Positions 56,103 to 64,000 of a stretch of 64,000 bases of DNA are shown here, piece after piece. This DNA comes from Tolypothrix sp. PCC 7910. Its GTDB lineage: Bacteria; Cyanobacteriota; Cyanobacteriia; Cyanobacteriales; Nostocaceae. The notes beneath the pieces are model-generated. The model did no database searches. It was not told the DNA's origin and was given only the letters and a program-made list of their open reading frames with translations. A program made the translations under genes and the position numbers. Location of the stretch: contig NZ_CP050440.1 in assembly GCF_011769525.1 (NCBI RefSeq), positions 4,403,501 through 4,467,500 of the forward strand, given 5' to 3'. Position 1 is the stretch's first letter. Every line of letters starts with the position of its first letter.

Positions 56103-56891
56103 ATGCGAAAAACTCTTTTATTGACTTTGGGTTTAGGATTGTTGGTAACCCTACCAGCCACAGCCCAATTAGGCCAAGTATTAACTGATTTTCAATCCTA
56201 CTCAGGAGATTTACAAAGATATCTCCAAAATAATTTAAGTGGCACATTAAAGCCTGTAGAAATTCAATCTCAAAGTGCCATCACTAACTCTACAGGACAA
56301 CTCAATTTACCCAACCCCATCGCTGCGGGTGAAAAGGTGGGTGATGATATTATTCTCTACTCGATATCAGATAGATTTGATAATAATCCTGTCTTAAAAT
56401 CTGAAGCAGTTAATAATGAACTCAACCGCTTAATTACTCGCAGTTCGGTAGCAAGTAACTTGGGAAAGAATGGGCAAATTAGAGCTAAAGTTAAACTAAA
56501 AAATACAGAAGATACCCTCGAAAATATTGCCAAAATTGCCCAGCAAGCAGATGAAACTAACCAAACTTTTATCAACGATTTGCAGCAAAAAGCTAGCCAA
56601 ATAGCTGCGGCGGGCATTCCGGGTTTAAGCGCCCTCTTAAGTGCTGGTCAATCTAATTTACAGATGCAAAGTATTAGGATTCAAAACGAACAATCAAAAA
56701 TAGTCGGGGAGAACCTAGCTCAGACAATGCAAGTAAATCATTTCTTGCAATATTCCAACTTGAATTTAGCGAATATTTCCCAGCAAATGGATGAGAATAA
56801 TCGCTCTCGCCGAGTTGATTCAGCAGCAGAGGCGGCGCGGCTATTACGCACAACTTCTCAAATTGATTTATCGGGTAGAAAAGAGAAGTAA
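56103..56891 (+). CDS. VirB5-like secreted coiled-coil protein
   Basis: The 262-residue protein has a signal peptide (KTLLLTLGLGLLVTLPATAQ) and a mostly helical body with AAAGIPGLSALLSAGQSNLQ and LNLANISQQMDENNRSRRVD. The SNLNLANISQQMDE-type ending resembles the end of VirB5/TrbJ-like proteins. VirB5 proteins form minor pilus-tip components. Its position between VirB4- and VirB6-like genes matches the canonical virB order. Assignment rests on order, signal peptide and helical content rather than on strong motifs. Confidence 0.58.
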   Translation: MRKTLLLTLGLGLLVTLPATAQLGQVLTDFQSYSGDLQRYLQNNLSGTLKPVEIQSQSAITNSTGQLNLPNPIAAGEKVGDDIILYSISDRFDNNPVLKSEAVNNELNRLITRSSVASNLGKNGQIRAKVKLKNTEDTLENIAKIAQQADETNQTFINDLQQKASQIAAAGIPGLSALLSAGQSNLQMQSIRIQNEQSKIVGENLAQTMQVNHFLQYSNLNLANISQQMDENNRSRRVDSAAEAARLLRTTSQIDLSGRKEK

Positions 56892-56976
56892 ATACGTTGG
56901 TTTGCGTAGCGTTATCCAGAAATAAATGTGGATGAAGAAGCAAATTAACCGCCGATAAACGCCGATTAAGAGGTTT

Positions 56977-58026
56977 ATGCAGTTTTATATTTTACAAATT
57001 TCTGCGTCAACAGGGATTAATGATATTATCGGCAATGGTGCAACAACTGCCAGAAGTATTGCCGAAAGTTGGGATAAGCAATGGCTAGATTTATTACAAA
57101 ATAATCCCAATGAAAATATATATGGGGCTTTAACTAATTTAGGTATATTTTTTGCGGTAGGAACTTTATTGTTTTTTCTACTGCAATGGTTAAAGGATGT
57201 TTTGGAAAGTGAGTTTTCTCGCCCCATTTCATCAATGATTTGGCCGTTTGTGGTGGTGATTTTATTAAATAATTCCGGGAATGGCAGTATTCTTTCTAAT
57301 TTAACTTTAGGGGTACGCAACTTTATTAATTCTGTTAATCAACAAGTAGTCACCACCGCAGATGCTAACCAAGTTTATCAGCAAGCACTGAATATGAGTG
57401 TTGCAGAAGAAGTTGCTGGTGCTTTGCTGCGTCCTTGTCAATCACTGCAGGGAGAACAACAATCGCAATGTTTTGCCAAAGCCACAGAAAAAATTAATAA
57501 TCTTTGGCAAGAATATAAAAATTTATATGGCAATAAAACCTGGATTGAACGTTTAGAAAATAAAGTTAATCAGATTGCTTATGGCACAGGAAATGTTTCG
57601 GAAACTTCCTTTAATGCTTTATTAGGTTCTACAGTTCAAACAAGTATTAAGAACTTTTTAGTTTCCTTACAATATGCCTTCCAAAATTTGATGGAGGCTA
57701 CCATGTTGCTGATAGCAGCTTTAGGGCCATTAGCGGTAGGTGGTTCCTTACTACCTGTAGCAGGTAAACCAATTTTTTCTTGGCTGACTGGGTTTATTGC
57801 TGTAGGAATTGCCAAGATTTCATTTAATATTACTGCTGTTTTAACAGCCGCCGTAATTATCAACGGCCCAGCGCAAGATGCGAATGCTGACCCAGACTTA
57901 ATGTGGTTCATGATTTTTTTGGGAATTTTGGCACCAATTTTATCTTTATTGGTGGCTGCTGCTGGCGGGTTTGCAGTCTTTAACGCCATTAGTAATGCAA
58001 CTTCATGGGTAAAGCAGAGGATATAG
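56977..58026 (+). CDS. VirB6/TrbL-like polytopic membrane protein
   Basis: The 349-residue protein has an N-terminal helix region, two membrane segments near 45-100, a periplasmic loop with a Cys pair (RPCQSLQGEQQSQCF), and at least four C-terminal membrane helices (TMLLIAALGPLAVGGSLLPV, WLTGFIAVGIAKISFNITAV, LMWFMIFLGILAPILSLLVA). The hydrophobic profile and central loop match VirB6/TrbL inner-membrane channel proteins. GAGG precedes the ATG. The stop is directly followed by the start of the first VirB8-like gene, with no gap. Confidence 0.65.
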   Translation: MQFYILQISASTGINDIIGNGATTARSIAESWDKQWLDLLQNNPNENIYGALTNLGIFFAVGTLLFFLLQWLKDVLESEFSRPISSMIWPFVVVILLNNSGNGSILSNLTLGVRNFINSVNQQVVTTADANQVYQQALNMSVAEEVAGALLRPCQSLQGEQQSQCFAKATEKINNLWQEYKNLYGNKTWIERLENKVNQIAYGTGNVSETSFNALLGSTVQTSIKNFLVSLQYAFQNLMEATMLLIAALGPLAVGGSLLPVAGKPIFSWLTGFIAVGIAKISFNITAVLTAAVIINGPAQDANADPDLMWFMIFLGILAPILSLLVAAAGGFAVFNAISNATSWVKQRI

Positions 58027-58854
58027 ATGGTTAGGCTATTAGAGAAAAAACAACGCACTGGTGGAAGTATTTTGACAACGTTTGCGATCGCAACTTTTGG
58101 ATTGCATTTGTTTGTTCTACTATTTTTAATCTTGCAAGGCTTGAATATTCAAAAACTCAGTGTACGCAAACAGCCGAATTTCGTGCAAATGGTTGACGGT
58201 AAAGCTGTTACGGCTACTGATGATTTAGCCAGAGATCCAGAAGCGATTAGGCAATTCGTCAGTAAAACGATGATAGCCGTCTTTAACTGGTCGGGAAAAT
58301 TACCACCACAAAATATTGAAGAAGTTAGTAACCCGCAACTAGACCGAGGAATACTCATTAGAACCCCTTCTGGTGGTAGTCAAAAAGTAACTACTAGTAG
58401 TTGGATAGCTAGTTTTGGCTTCTCTGAAGATTTCCGCAAAGGTTTCTTAAGCCAAATTGCGGAGATGACACCACCAGAAGTTTTCGCCAATAATCCCAGA
58501 CAAATTATTTCCGCTAAATTAGTCATCAAAAGAATTTACCCTCCCAAACAAATTGCACCTGGGAAATGGGAAGTTGGGATGGTAGCTGATTTGATTCAAA
58601 ATAAGGAATCTGAGAATCAAAGGCTCATTGTACCTTTTAATAAAGATTTATTAGTACGATCTGTTGATTATTTTGAATATCCCCAAACTGAGAGAATGAC
58701 GGATATGCAAAAAGCCATATATAGTACCAGGACGGATAGATTAGAAATCTATGAAATGCGGAATTTGTGTTTATTAGATGCCTATGATAACGTCAATGGT
58801 GCTAAATCTAATGAATGTCTCCAAGCACCAAAGTCGGGTTCATTTACTAGATAA
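58027..58854 (+). CDS. VirB8/TraE-like protein, copy 1
   Basis: The 275-residue protein has a short cytoplasmic head, a single membrane helix (TFAIATFGLHLFVLLFLILQ) and a periplasmic domain with FVQMVDGKAVTA, RQFVSKTMIAVFNWSGKLPP and RIYPPKQIAPGKWEVGMVAD. This bitopic layout is that of VirB8/TraE core-complex proteins. It is a clear paralogue of the gene that follows (58986), sharing FGLHL, IR.FV..TM and the closing R...P.QIA.GKW.V.M pattern. It abuts the VirB6-like gene. Confidence 0.65.
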   Translation: MVRLLEKKQRTGGSILTTFAIATFGLHLFVLLFLILQGLNIQKLSVRKQPNFVQMVDGKAVTATDDLARDPEAIRQFVSKTMIAVFNWSGKLPPQNIEEVSNPQLDRGILIRTPSGGSQKVTTSSWIASFGFSEDFRKGFLSQIAEMTPPEVFANNPRQIISAKLVIKRIYPPKQIAPGKWEVGMVADLIQNKESENQRLIVPFNKDLLVRSVDYFEYPQTERMTDMQKAIYSTRTDRLEIYEMRNLCLLDAYDNVNGAKSNECLQAPKSGSFTR

Positions 58855-58985
58855 GTAAATTGGTGTGAAAAATTCTCCTTATGGCAAGGCAGGAGGCAGA
58901 AGGAAAGAAACCTTTCGTTAAATAGTTCTTTTTTTGTAAGTTTCTATTTAGAGAATAAATTTTATTTAATTTAAAATCAGCAGCA

Positions 58986-59678
58986 ATGCAAATACTAAAA
59001 ACCGAAAATAAAAAAACTAGCATCTTACCATTGTTTGCGGTTGCCACATTGGGATTGCATCTGTTAACTTTACTGATATTGATGTTTCACTGGTCAATTC
59101 TGCAACAGCTAAATAAGCAAACTACACTGCAAAGTTTAGTGCAACTGATTGATGGTCAAGCGATTACAGTAGACCCCCAAGAAAATATAGAACGGTATCC
59201 AGAAACAATCCGGCGCTTTGTGGGTGAAACCATGACTCTCATGCTGACTTGGTCAGAAAAACAGCCGCCCAAAACAGTTTGGGATATTACTTCAGAATTG
59301 GTAACACCAGAATTCCAACCTAAATTACAAACAGAAATTACTAATTTAAGTTCTAATAACCAATTAGAAAATTTTAATAGAGCAACTGAGCAGATATTAG
59401 TCATTCAAAGAATTTCCCAGCCTACGCAAATAGCTGAGGGAAAATGGAAAGTCGAGATGCTTGCTAATCAATTAGTTTTTAATGGTTCCGATAGACTTGG
59501 CCAGTCAAAAGCAATTAATAAACAAATTTTTGTCCAAGCCACAGATGAAGAAGTCGCTTCCTTACCTAATGCACCTGTGCCATTACAATTGGCAGCTTAC
59601 CGCATTGGTGAGGCGAGACTGAAAATTTATAAAGTTTGTGACATCCAGGATAAAAGTTGTTCTGAAAAATCGCCCTAA
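58986..59678 (+). CDS. VirB8/TraE-like protein, copy 2
   Basis: The 230-residue protein repeats the plan of its neighbour: one membrane helix (LFAVATLGLHLLTLLILMFH), then LVQLIDGQAITV, RRFVGETMTLMLTWSEKQPP and RISQPTQIAEGKWKVEMLAN. It lacks about 45 residues present in copy 1. The two are diverged tandem duplicates, suggesting a hetero-oligomeric VirB8-like ring. It is followed after eight bases by the VirB10-like gene, so they are co-transcribed. Confidence 0.65.
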   Translation: MQILKTENKKTSILPLFAVATLGLHLLTLLILMFHWSILQQLNKQTTLQSLVQLIDGQAITVDPQENIERYPETIRRFVGETMTLMLTWSEKQPPKTVWDITSELVTPEFQPKLQTEITNLSSNNQLENFNRATEQILVIQRISQPTQIAEGKWKVEMLANQLVFNGSDRLGQSKAINKQIFVQATDEEVASLPNAPVPLQLAAYRIGEARLKIYKVCDIQDKSCSEKSP

Positions 59679-59686
59679 GGTTCCCT

Positions 59687-61270
59687 ATGACTCCCTATTC
59701 AAGTTCAGCTAAAAGTTCCACCCATCATCATTACCCACTAGAACTAGAGTCTCTAGATTGGGAATTAAGAATGGCCAAATTAGTAGGCTTGGAAAACGAA
59801 GATTTACCATTGACAAGTGATGAAGAAGCAGAAGAATTAGTTATTTTTGAATCGCCAATTGCTCAACCAGAATCAGTAAGAACTGAGCAATCTCTCTCCT
59901 CTAATCCCTTTGCCAAGCTAGGGTTAGTAGGTACGACAACCTTGGCGGTAGTTTTGGTTGCTGGCGGCTTTTTAACGCAGATGATGAGTGGTAGCAGTCA
60001 AAAGACGAAAAAGAAGAATACCTCTCCAGATGTGAAATCGCCAGTAGTTAGTGAATCTCCCCAACCAGAATTAGAAATAGAGACTCTCAAAACTAAATTA
60101 GCTCTCACAGAACAAGCTGAGGCTGTGAAACTAGCACAACAACAACTTAGAGGTATACAGATACCACCACAGCCGATCGCATCAAGACCTGCAATCAAAA
60201 GCAACGCACCTCGGATAGTCACAGTTGAACGTATTGTTGACCTACCCCAACCGCCACAAACAGCCGTCAACCCTCAACCTTTACCACCACCTCAAATAGT
60301 TGCTGCACAGCCAAATATTAAACCTGAGATTAAACCAGCGGTTAACGCTACTCCTAAACCTAAACTAGATCCATATCAAATGTGGACAACTTTAGCTAAG
60401 TTAGGGAGCTATGGTCAAGTTGGTAGCAACGACCAAGCACAAGCGGATGTGAATAAGTCGGAAACAGCCAGTACTCCTAATACCAATACTCCTGAGATGG
60501 CGCAACAGGCGAATAATTCCCAGACTGAAGCCACGCCAACACCAGAAACTACGACGGAAAATCCAGCAGAACAGTCAACCCTAATTGCGGCTAAACAAGG
60601 AAAGCAGAGTGAAAAATCTATTGCAGTTGGGAGTAGTGTTAAAGGTGTTTTGGCGACGGCTGTATTTGGAGAAACCATGAATGCAGGCTCTAACAATGAG
60701 AACGAAACGCCTAAAAACACATTCGTAGTGCAGTTACAACAACCCTTAAAAAGTGCAGATGGCAAAGTCGCCATACCTGCGGGTACTGAGTTACTGGCAG
60801 AAATTCGCTCTCTTTCTGAGCAAGGCTTACTGCAACTAGATGTAGTGAAAGCGATCGCTAAAAATGGGAATGAAATTACTGAAAATAGTTTACCGTCTAA
60901 TGCCATGATTATTCGCGGTGCTCACGGTAAACCTTTGCTAGCTCAACAATTCCCCAATCGTGGGTCATCTATTGCTGGCATGGATTTAGGTATGTTTGTC
61001 TTGGGTGGTTTGGGTAAAGCCGCCGAATTAATGAATCGTAGTGAATCTCAAGTTGTGACTACTAATGCTGGCGGTACTGTTGTTAGCAGTACCAACCCTC
61101 AAAGTAATCTTTTAGCTGGCGTATTAGAAGGTGGGATGAACACCGTAGTTCCCCAAATTGCTCAACGCAATCAACAAGCTGCCGCTGAGATGATGCAGCG
61201 AACTAACGTTTGGTTTTTACCAGCCGGTACAGAAGTAGAAATCTACGTCAATCAACCAATTGAGTTTTAA
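59687..61270 (+). CDS. TrbI/VirB10-like core protein
   Basis: The 527-residue protein has an acidic cytoplasmic head, one membrane helix (LGLVGTTTLAVVLVAGGFLT, about 77-96), a coiled-coil segment (125-150), a Pro-rich periplasm-spanning region (155-225) and a C-terminal TrbI/VirB10 beta-barrel domain. That domain has VAIPAGTELLAEIRSLSEQG, MIIRGAHGKPLLAQQF and WFLPAGTEVEIYVNQPIEF. VirB10 bridges inner and outer membranes and senses ATP use. This is one of the two firmest members of the cluster (with VirB4). Confidence 0.82.
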   Translation: MTPYSSSAKSSTHHHYPLELESLDWELRMAKLVGLENEDLPLTSDEEAEELVIFESPIAQPESVRTEQSLSSNPFAKLGLVGTTTLAVVLVAGGFLTQMMSGSSQKTKKKNTSPDVKSPVVSESPQPELEIETLKTKLALTEQAEAVKLAQQQLRGIQIPPQPIASRPAIKSNAPRIVTVERIVDLPQPPQTAVNPQPLPPPQIVAAQPNIKPEIKPAVNATPKPKLDPYQMWTTLAKLGSYGQVGSNDQAQADVNKSETASTPNTNTPEMAQQANNSQTEATPTPETTTENPAEQSTLIAAKQGKQSEKSIAVGSSVKGVLATAVFGETMNAGSNNENETPKNTFVVQLQQPLKSADGKVAIPAGTELLAEIRSLSEQGLLQLDVVKAIAKNGNEITENSLPSNAMIIRGAHGKPLLAQQFPNRGSSIAGMDLGMFVLGGLGKAAELMNRSESQVVTTNAGGTVVSSTNPQSNLLAGVLEGGMNTVVPQIAQRNQQAAAEMMQRTNVWFLPAGTEVEIYVNQPIEF

Positions 61271-61283
61271 ATATTAATGACGG

Positions 61284-61311
61284 GGAATGAAGTATTTTCA
61301 TACTTCATTCC
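61284..61311. repeat. Hairpin between the VirB10- and VirB9-like genes
   Basis: GGAATGAAGTAT (61284-61295) pairs perfectly with ATACTTCATTCC (61300-61311) around a TTTC loop. No long T-tract follows, so partial termination or mRNA processing is likelier than full stop of transcription. Confidence 0.75.
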
Positions 61312-61428
61312 TTGTCGATATTTAAAGAGATGCGAGTAATTGCCTCTGTACTAAAAATTCAAAAATGAAAGCTAACAGGGCATAATTTTGAATTTTGAAT
61401 TTTGAATTGTTTTGTCCCCAGTTGAGCC

Positions 61429-61980
61429 ATGAAATTAGCAAACCCCCTCAAAAATCTCTATTTCCTCCCTCTGGTTTCTACAAGTTTTGCTGCGGCAGTT
61501 TTATTATTAGCAGGACGTGCAGTAGCAGAAAACTCTGTTCTCCGTTCAATTTTTTCTTGTCAAGCGCAAGGTTTAAGTGGAGTAGTACCTACTGTTACAG
61601 TTTGGTATCAACAAGGTACAAACTTAAGTTTTATTCCAGCGGGAGAAAAGATTAAAAAAGTTTGGTTAAATGACCCATCACAGGTAACTGTAGATTTTGA
61701 TGGGCCAATGTGTATGCAGTTTGGCGAACAAGCTAGTACAGGAGATTGCCAAAACTCTTCCGCCAATGTCATCCAACTCAGACGAATTAAAAAATTAGCA
61801 ATTCCGGGTTTACCTAATGCTAGTAATACGCTTTTAACGGTGATTACTGAAGGTCAAGGAACTAAGTTATATACTTTCCGTATTTTATATGGAGATAGTA
61901 ATCCTGAGTATCATACTTTAGCCGTTTATCCTGATACTAATTCTAAAAGTGCTTCACCTTGCGTTAGAGTTTCACAGTGA
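61429..61980 (+). CDS. VirB9/TrbG-like secreted protein
   Basis: The 183-residue protein has a signal peptide (about 1-34, ending GRAVAE) and a beta-rich domain: VWYQQGTNLSFIPAGEKIKK, VWLNDPSQVTVDFDG, IQLRRIKKLAIPGLPNASNT, LLTVITEGQGTKLYTFRILY. The order of these strands matches the N-terminal domain of VirB9/TrbG (an I-x-F-x2-G-E-x-I-x2-V-type start and a TNLxVxT...Y-x-F end). The C-terminal outer-membrane domain of VirB9 seems absent. It closes the cluster after a 158-base gap containing a hairpin and a TTTTGAATTTTGAATTTTG repeat. Confidence 0.58.
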   Translation: MKLANPLKNLYFLPLVSTSFAAAVLLLAGRAVAENSVLRSIFSCQAQGLSGVVPTVTVWYQQGTNLSFIPAGEKIKKVWLNDPSQVTVDFDGPMCMQFGEQASTGDCQNSSANVIQLRRIKKLAIPGLPNASNTLLTVITEGQGTKLYTFRILYGDSNPEYHTLAVYPDTNSKSASPCVRVSQ

Positions 61981-62003
61981 ATAGGGATTTGCAACTATAC
62001 GAA

Positions 62004-62546
62004 TTATTTAATTACTGACACTGGTGTACCAATACGTACTTGGCTGAATAACTGCTGAACATCATTGCCATACATCCGAATACAACCATGTGAAGCTGCT
62101 TTCCCAACAGACTCAGGATTTGGGGTACCGTGAAAACCAACCCAATTTTTTCCATCTGTCCAAAATCCAATCCAATAACGACCTAGGGGATTTTCGGGAT
62201 CTCCTCCAGGAATTGACTTACCTGTTAAAGGATTTATCCAAGTAGGATCTTTGAACATTTGTTGTACTTGGAAATTACCAGTTGGAGTTTCCCAACCTTG
62301 ACGACCTACGGCAATGCGATAACTTTTAATTCGTGTTTTACCTTGATATAGGCTTACTTGACGGCGACTAACGCTAATTACTAAGTGAGTAGGTTGAGTT
62401 CGATTATTATTAGCTCTTTGAATAACTGAATATTCTCGTAGTTTAGATGTTAGTTCTGCTTCTGAGGATAAAGCAACTTTTGGGCTAATACATAATAGCC
62501 CAAAACTATAAATTAAAATTCCTAGTATGCCTGTTTTCTTGGACAT
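62004..62546 (-). CDS. L,D-transpeptidase (YkuD)
   Basis: The 180-residue protein has an N-terminal signal sequence and a YkuD domain with LVISVSRRQVSLYQGKTRIK, GRQGWETPTGNFQVQQM, GFHGTPNPESVGKAASHGCI and RMYGNDVQQL. The catalytic Cys-His pair is in HGTPN and SHGCIRM. Such enzymes cross-link peptidoglycan or attach proteins to it in the periplasm. It converges on the secretion-like cluster, separated by only 23 bases. Confidence 0.92.
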   Translation of the reverse strand: MSKKTGILGILIYSFGLLCISPKVALSSEAELTSKLREYSVIQRANNNRTQPTHLVISVSRRQVSLYQGKTRIKSYRIAVGRQGWETPTGNFQVQQMFKDPTWINPLTGKSIPGGDPENPLGRYWIGFWTDGKNWVGFHGTPNPESVGKAASHGCIRMYGNDVQQLFSQVRIGTPVSVIK

Positions 62547-62746
62547 ATTATTGACTTATACCATTTCTCTACATCCAGGCTACAGATTATTCTCCCTCTG
62601 CTGCCTATATGTAGCTATATTTTGCAGAGTTGGTATTAATCTGTAGCCAAGCAATTATTTAAAAGCACAAAAAATTACTAGAAAAAATCCAGATTCATCA
62701 ATCTGGATTCTCTCTAAAATTTATAAACAAGAGAAGTTAGGAGGAT

Positions 62747-63346
62747 TTACCACAAGGCTCTCACACCTTGACCAGAACTTCCGCTACCTGTGTTATTGTT
62801 CACACCTGAACCATTAGTGCCATTATTAAAGTTTTGATCGCTTTGGGAACCGCCAGTGTTATCTAAGTTTTGTCCGTTTTGTGTTCCGGTATTATTGTTT
62901 GGATATCCCTGATTGGTGTTGTTGTTCAGGTTTTGTCCGTTGGGAGTGACGGTATTATTGTTTGGATATCCCTGATTGGTATTGTTGAGGTTTTGTCCGT
63001 TTTGTGTTCCGGTATTATTATTTGGATATCCCTGATTGGTGTTGTTCAGGTTTTGTCCGTTGGGAGTAACGGTATTATTATTTGGATATCCTTGATTGGT
63101 GTTGTTGTTGAGGTTTTGTCCGTTTTGTGTTCTGGTATTATTGTTTGGATATCCTTGCATTTGAGTACCAAAACCGTCACTAGCGCCTCCTGCTTGAGAG
63201 TATAAACTATTGGTTATCGGCGCTTCACTAATTTTAATTTCATTTGATTTGGATACAGCAGATGCTGGGAGTGTTAGTAAGGTCATAGTTCCGGCGAGTC
63301 CCATGAGGCTAGCAACTGTGTAAAATAAACTATTTTTTCTGCTCAT
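62747..63346 (-). CDS. Secreted Asn/Gln-rich tandem-repeat protein
   Basis: The 199-residue protein has a signal peptide (SLMGLAGTMTLLTLPASAVS) followed by five tandem 20-21-residue units of the type PNGQNLNNNTNQGYPNNNTG, ending with a Gly/Ser/Asn tail. Units alternate between TGTQNGQNL and TVTPNGQNL starts. No domain is recognised. Such proteins may be cell-surface or sheath components. The promoter region is AT-rich; GGAGC lies six bases upstream of the ATG. Copy number is likely to vary between strains. Confidence 0.75.
   Translation of the reverse strand: MSRKNSLFYTVASLMGLAGTMTLLTLPASAVSKSNEIKISEAPITNSLYSQAGGASDGFGTQMQGYPNNNTRTQNGQNLNNNTNQGYPNNNTVTPNGQNLNNTNQGYPNNNTGTQNGQNLNNTNQGYPNNNTVTPNGQNLNNNTNQGYPNNNTGTQNGQNLDNTGGSQSDQNFNNGTNGSGVNNNTGSGSSGQGVRALW
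62867..63160. repeat. Five tandem 60-63-bp repeats with two alternating types
   Basis: Units begin GTTTTGTCCGTT at 62867, 62930, 62990, 63050 and 63113 (spacing 63, 60, 60, 63). They alternate TTTGTGTTCCGG and TGGGAGTGACGG types (A-B-A-B-A), so the dimer of about 123 bp was probably the amplified unit. Confidence 0.88.
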
Positions 63347-63671
63347 TTTATGCTCCTTTATTTCCTTTTACGATGATTTTATGCCACCAATTAATTGGCT
63401 AAATTTTAGAGAGCAATTTCTCAACTTCTGGAATTAAATTTTAATCAGAAGCTTTTTTAAATTGCTTGATTTTTTATTGCGATTTCCTTACAAAGTTAGC
63501 TTTAATATTTTCTGCTCTCGTCTATCTAAAGTTGAACTTTAATTTAAATAGCTGGCACTAAAGACATATATAATTATGGCTATTAAAAGCTAGGTCTAGC
63601 AGGGCAGTGCCCATGCCTCTACAGTTGGCGAGATAATTTTGTACTGCGTCTAAATGAGAAACGCTATCATA
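63347..63671. other. Gene-free stretch of about 325 bases
   Basis: AT-rich, with no supported frame, hairpin or repeat. It probably holds the promoter of the Asn-rich repeat protein. Confidence 0.45.
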
Positions 63672-64000
63672 CTAATTCTTAACTCGCCCGTTAGTTGGCT
63701 CCTGTAAAATTGCAGTTGGGACGGGTTGCGCGTTGGGAGTTTCTAAAACTGGCGGCACTGGAGAAGGAGATTTTTTACCTCGCCTGCGGTTAGAACCACC
63801 TGCTTTGGAGTACTCTATGCTATTTTTACCGTAGACACTTGCGACTCCACTTAACATCCGTTCAGAAAGTTCTGAGAGTGCTTTGTCCATTTGGGTTATT
63901 GTCTTACGGGATTCCTCAAGATTGGACAAAAGCGTATTATGGGCTTCCACAACAGCACGGGTATTATCAAGTAAGCGAGTGTAGGCTTCAATGATTAATC
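63672..64000 (-). CDS. Coiled-coil protein of unknown function (5' end outside the window)
   Basis: The frame stays open through the end of the window (IEAYTRLLDNTRAVVEAHNT, LLSNLEESRKTITQMDKALS), so the start lies beyond it. The visible 109 residues form a heptad-rich helix followed by RMLSGVASVYGKNSIEYSKA and GGSNRRRGKKSPSPVPPVLE. The VASVYGKNSIEYSKAGG segment resembles a family of multi-copy cyanobacterial proteins I have seen without a named function. A basic Pro-rich tail closes it. Confidence 0.7.
   Translation of the reverse strand, partial: LIIEAYTRLLDNTRAVVEAHNTLLSNLEESRKTITQMDKALSELSERMLSGVASVYGKNSIEYSKAGGSNRRRGKKSPSPVPPVLETPNAQPVPTAILQEPTNGRVKN

Noticed and set aside
52246-61980. 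Integrated conjugative element
   Set aside because: No relaxase, coupling protein, integrase, att repeats or tRNA border; base composition resembles the surroundings.
62870-63205. 111-codon plus-strand frame with repeated IIVWISLIGVV
   Set aside because: It is the antisense shadow of the Asn-rich repeat protein, whose strand has the signal peptide and ribosome site.
1-64000. tRNA, rRNA or CRISPR loci
   Set aside because: No T-loop GTTCRANYC context with acceptor pairing, no rRNA-like conserved blocks and no regularly spaced identical repeats with unique spacers were found.

Overview
The window comes from a cyanobacterial chromosome, most likely a filamentous heterocyst-forming type (Nostocales sensu lato). 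The reasons are the dense HIP1 octamers (GCGATCGC), cyanobacteria-restricted genes (Psb28-2, Raf1, CPP1-like J-domain protein, DUF2301, DUF2811, menG), a Pst phosphate system with a Pho-box-like element, and the 'GGGTAATGGGTAAT / CCCAGTCCCC' interspersed repeats typical of Nostoc-like genomes. No rRNA, tRNA, CRISPR array, transposase gene or prophage was seen.

Layout. 1-9.9 kb: a restriction-system-like protein lacking its nuclease domain, TrmJ, a class A beta-lactamase-like serine hydrolase, Psb28-2, a DUF6888/DUF6887-like small-gene pair, DprA, a DUF218 and a DUF2301 membrane protein, and a DUF62 SAM hydrolase. 10-18 kb: a PEP-CTERM surface protein, a GAF protein, a ribbon-helix-helix/PAS-like gene pair behind a palindromic operator, CapA, a cold-type RRM protein and a DUF6745 pair. 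18-33 kb: topA, a 44-aa gene plus aroQ, a degenerate ADP-ribosylglycohydrolase, a 7TM-HD phosphohydrolase (PgpH-like) behind a structured leader, a TetR/Rieske-oxygenase divergon with two matching operators, a Uma2 nuclease-like gene, DUF445, menG, a REC-GAF regulator and raf1. 33-38.5 kb: pstS-pstC-pstA-pstB on the minus strand and a divergent second PstB-like ATPase with an altered Q-loop. 38.7-51.5 kb: a zinc-ribbon/NYN/LOTUS protein, a HAD hydrolase, the CPP1-like protein, an OmpR-type regulator, DUF2811, an MFS transporter, anmK (carrying an in-frame repeat insertion), a GAF histidine kinase and rsmH.

52.2-62 kb: the most distinctive block, nine co-directional genes resembling a type IV secretion apparatus (VirB2-, B3-, B4-, B5-, B6-, two tandem B8-, B10- and B9-like). 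There is no relaxase, VirD4 coupling protein, VirB11, VirB1 or integrase nearby, so a resident secretion or surface machine is as likely as a conjugation system. The window ends with an L,D-transpeptidase, an Asn-rich tandem-repeat secreted protein and the 3' part of a coiled-coil gene that runs off the edge.

Limits: assignments rest on motif reading and family memory, without alignments. Promoters are called only where clear repeats or palindromes are visible.
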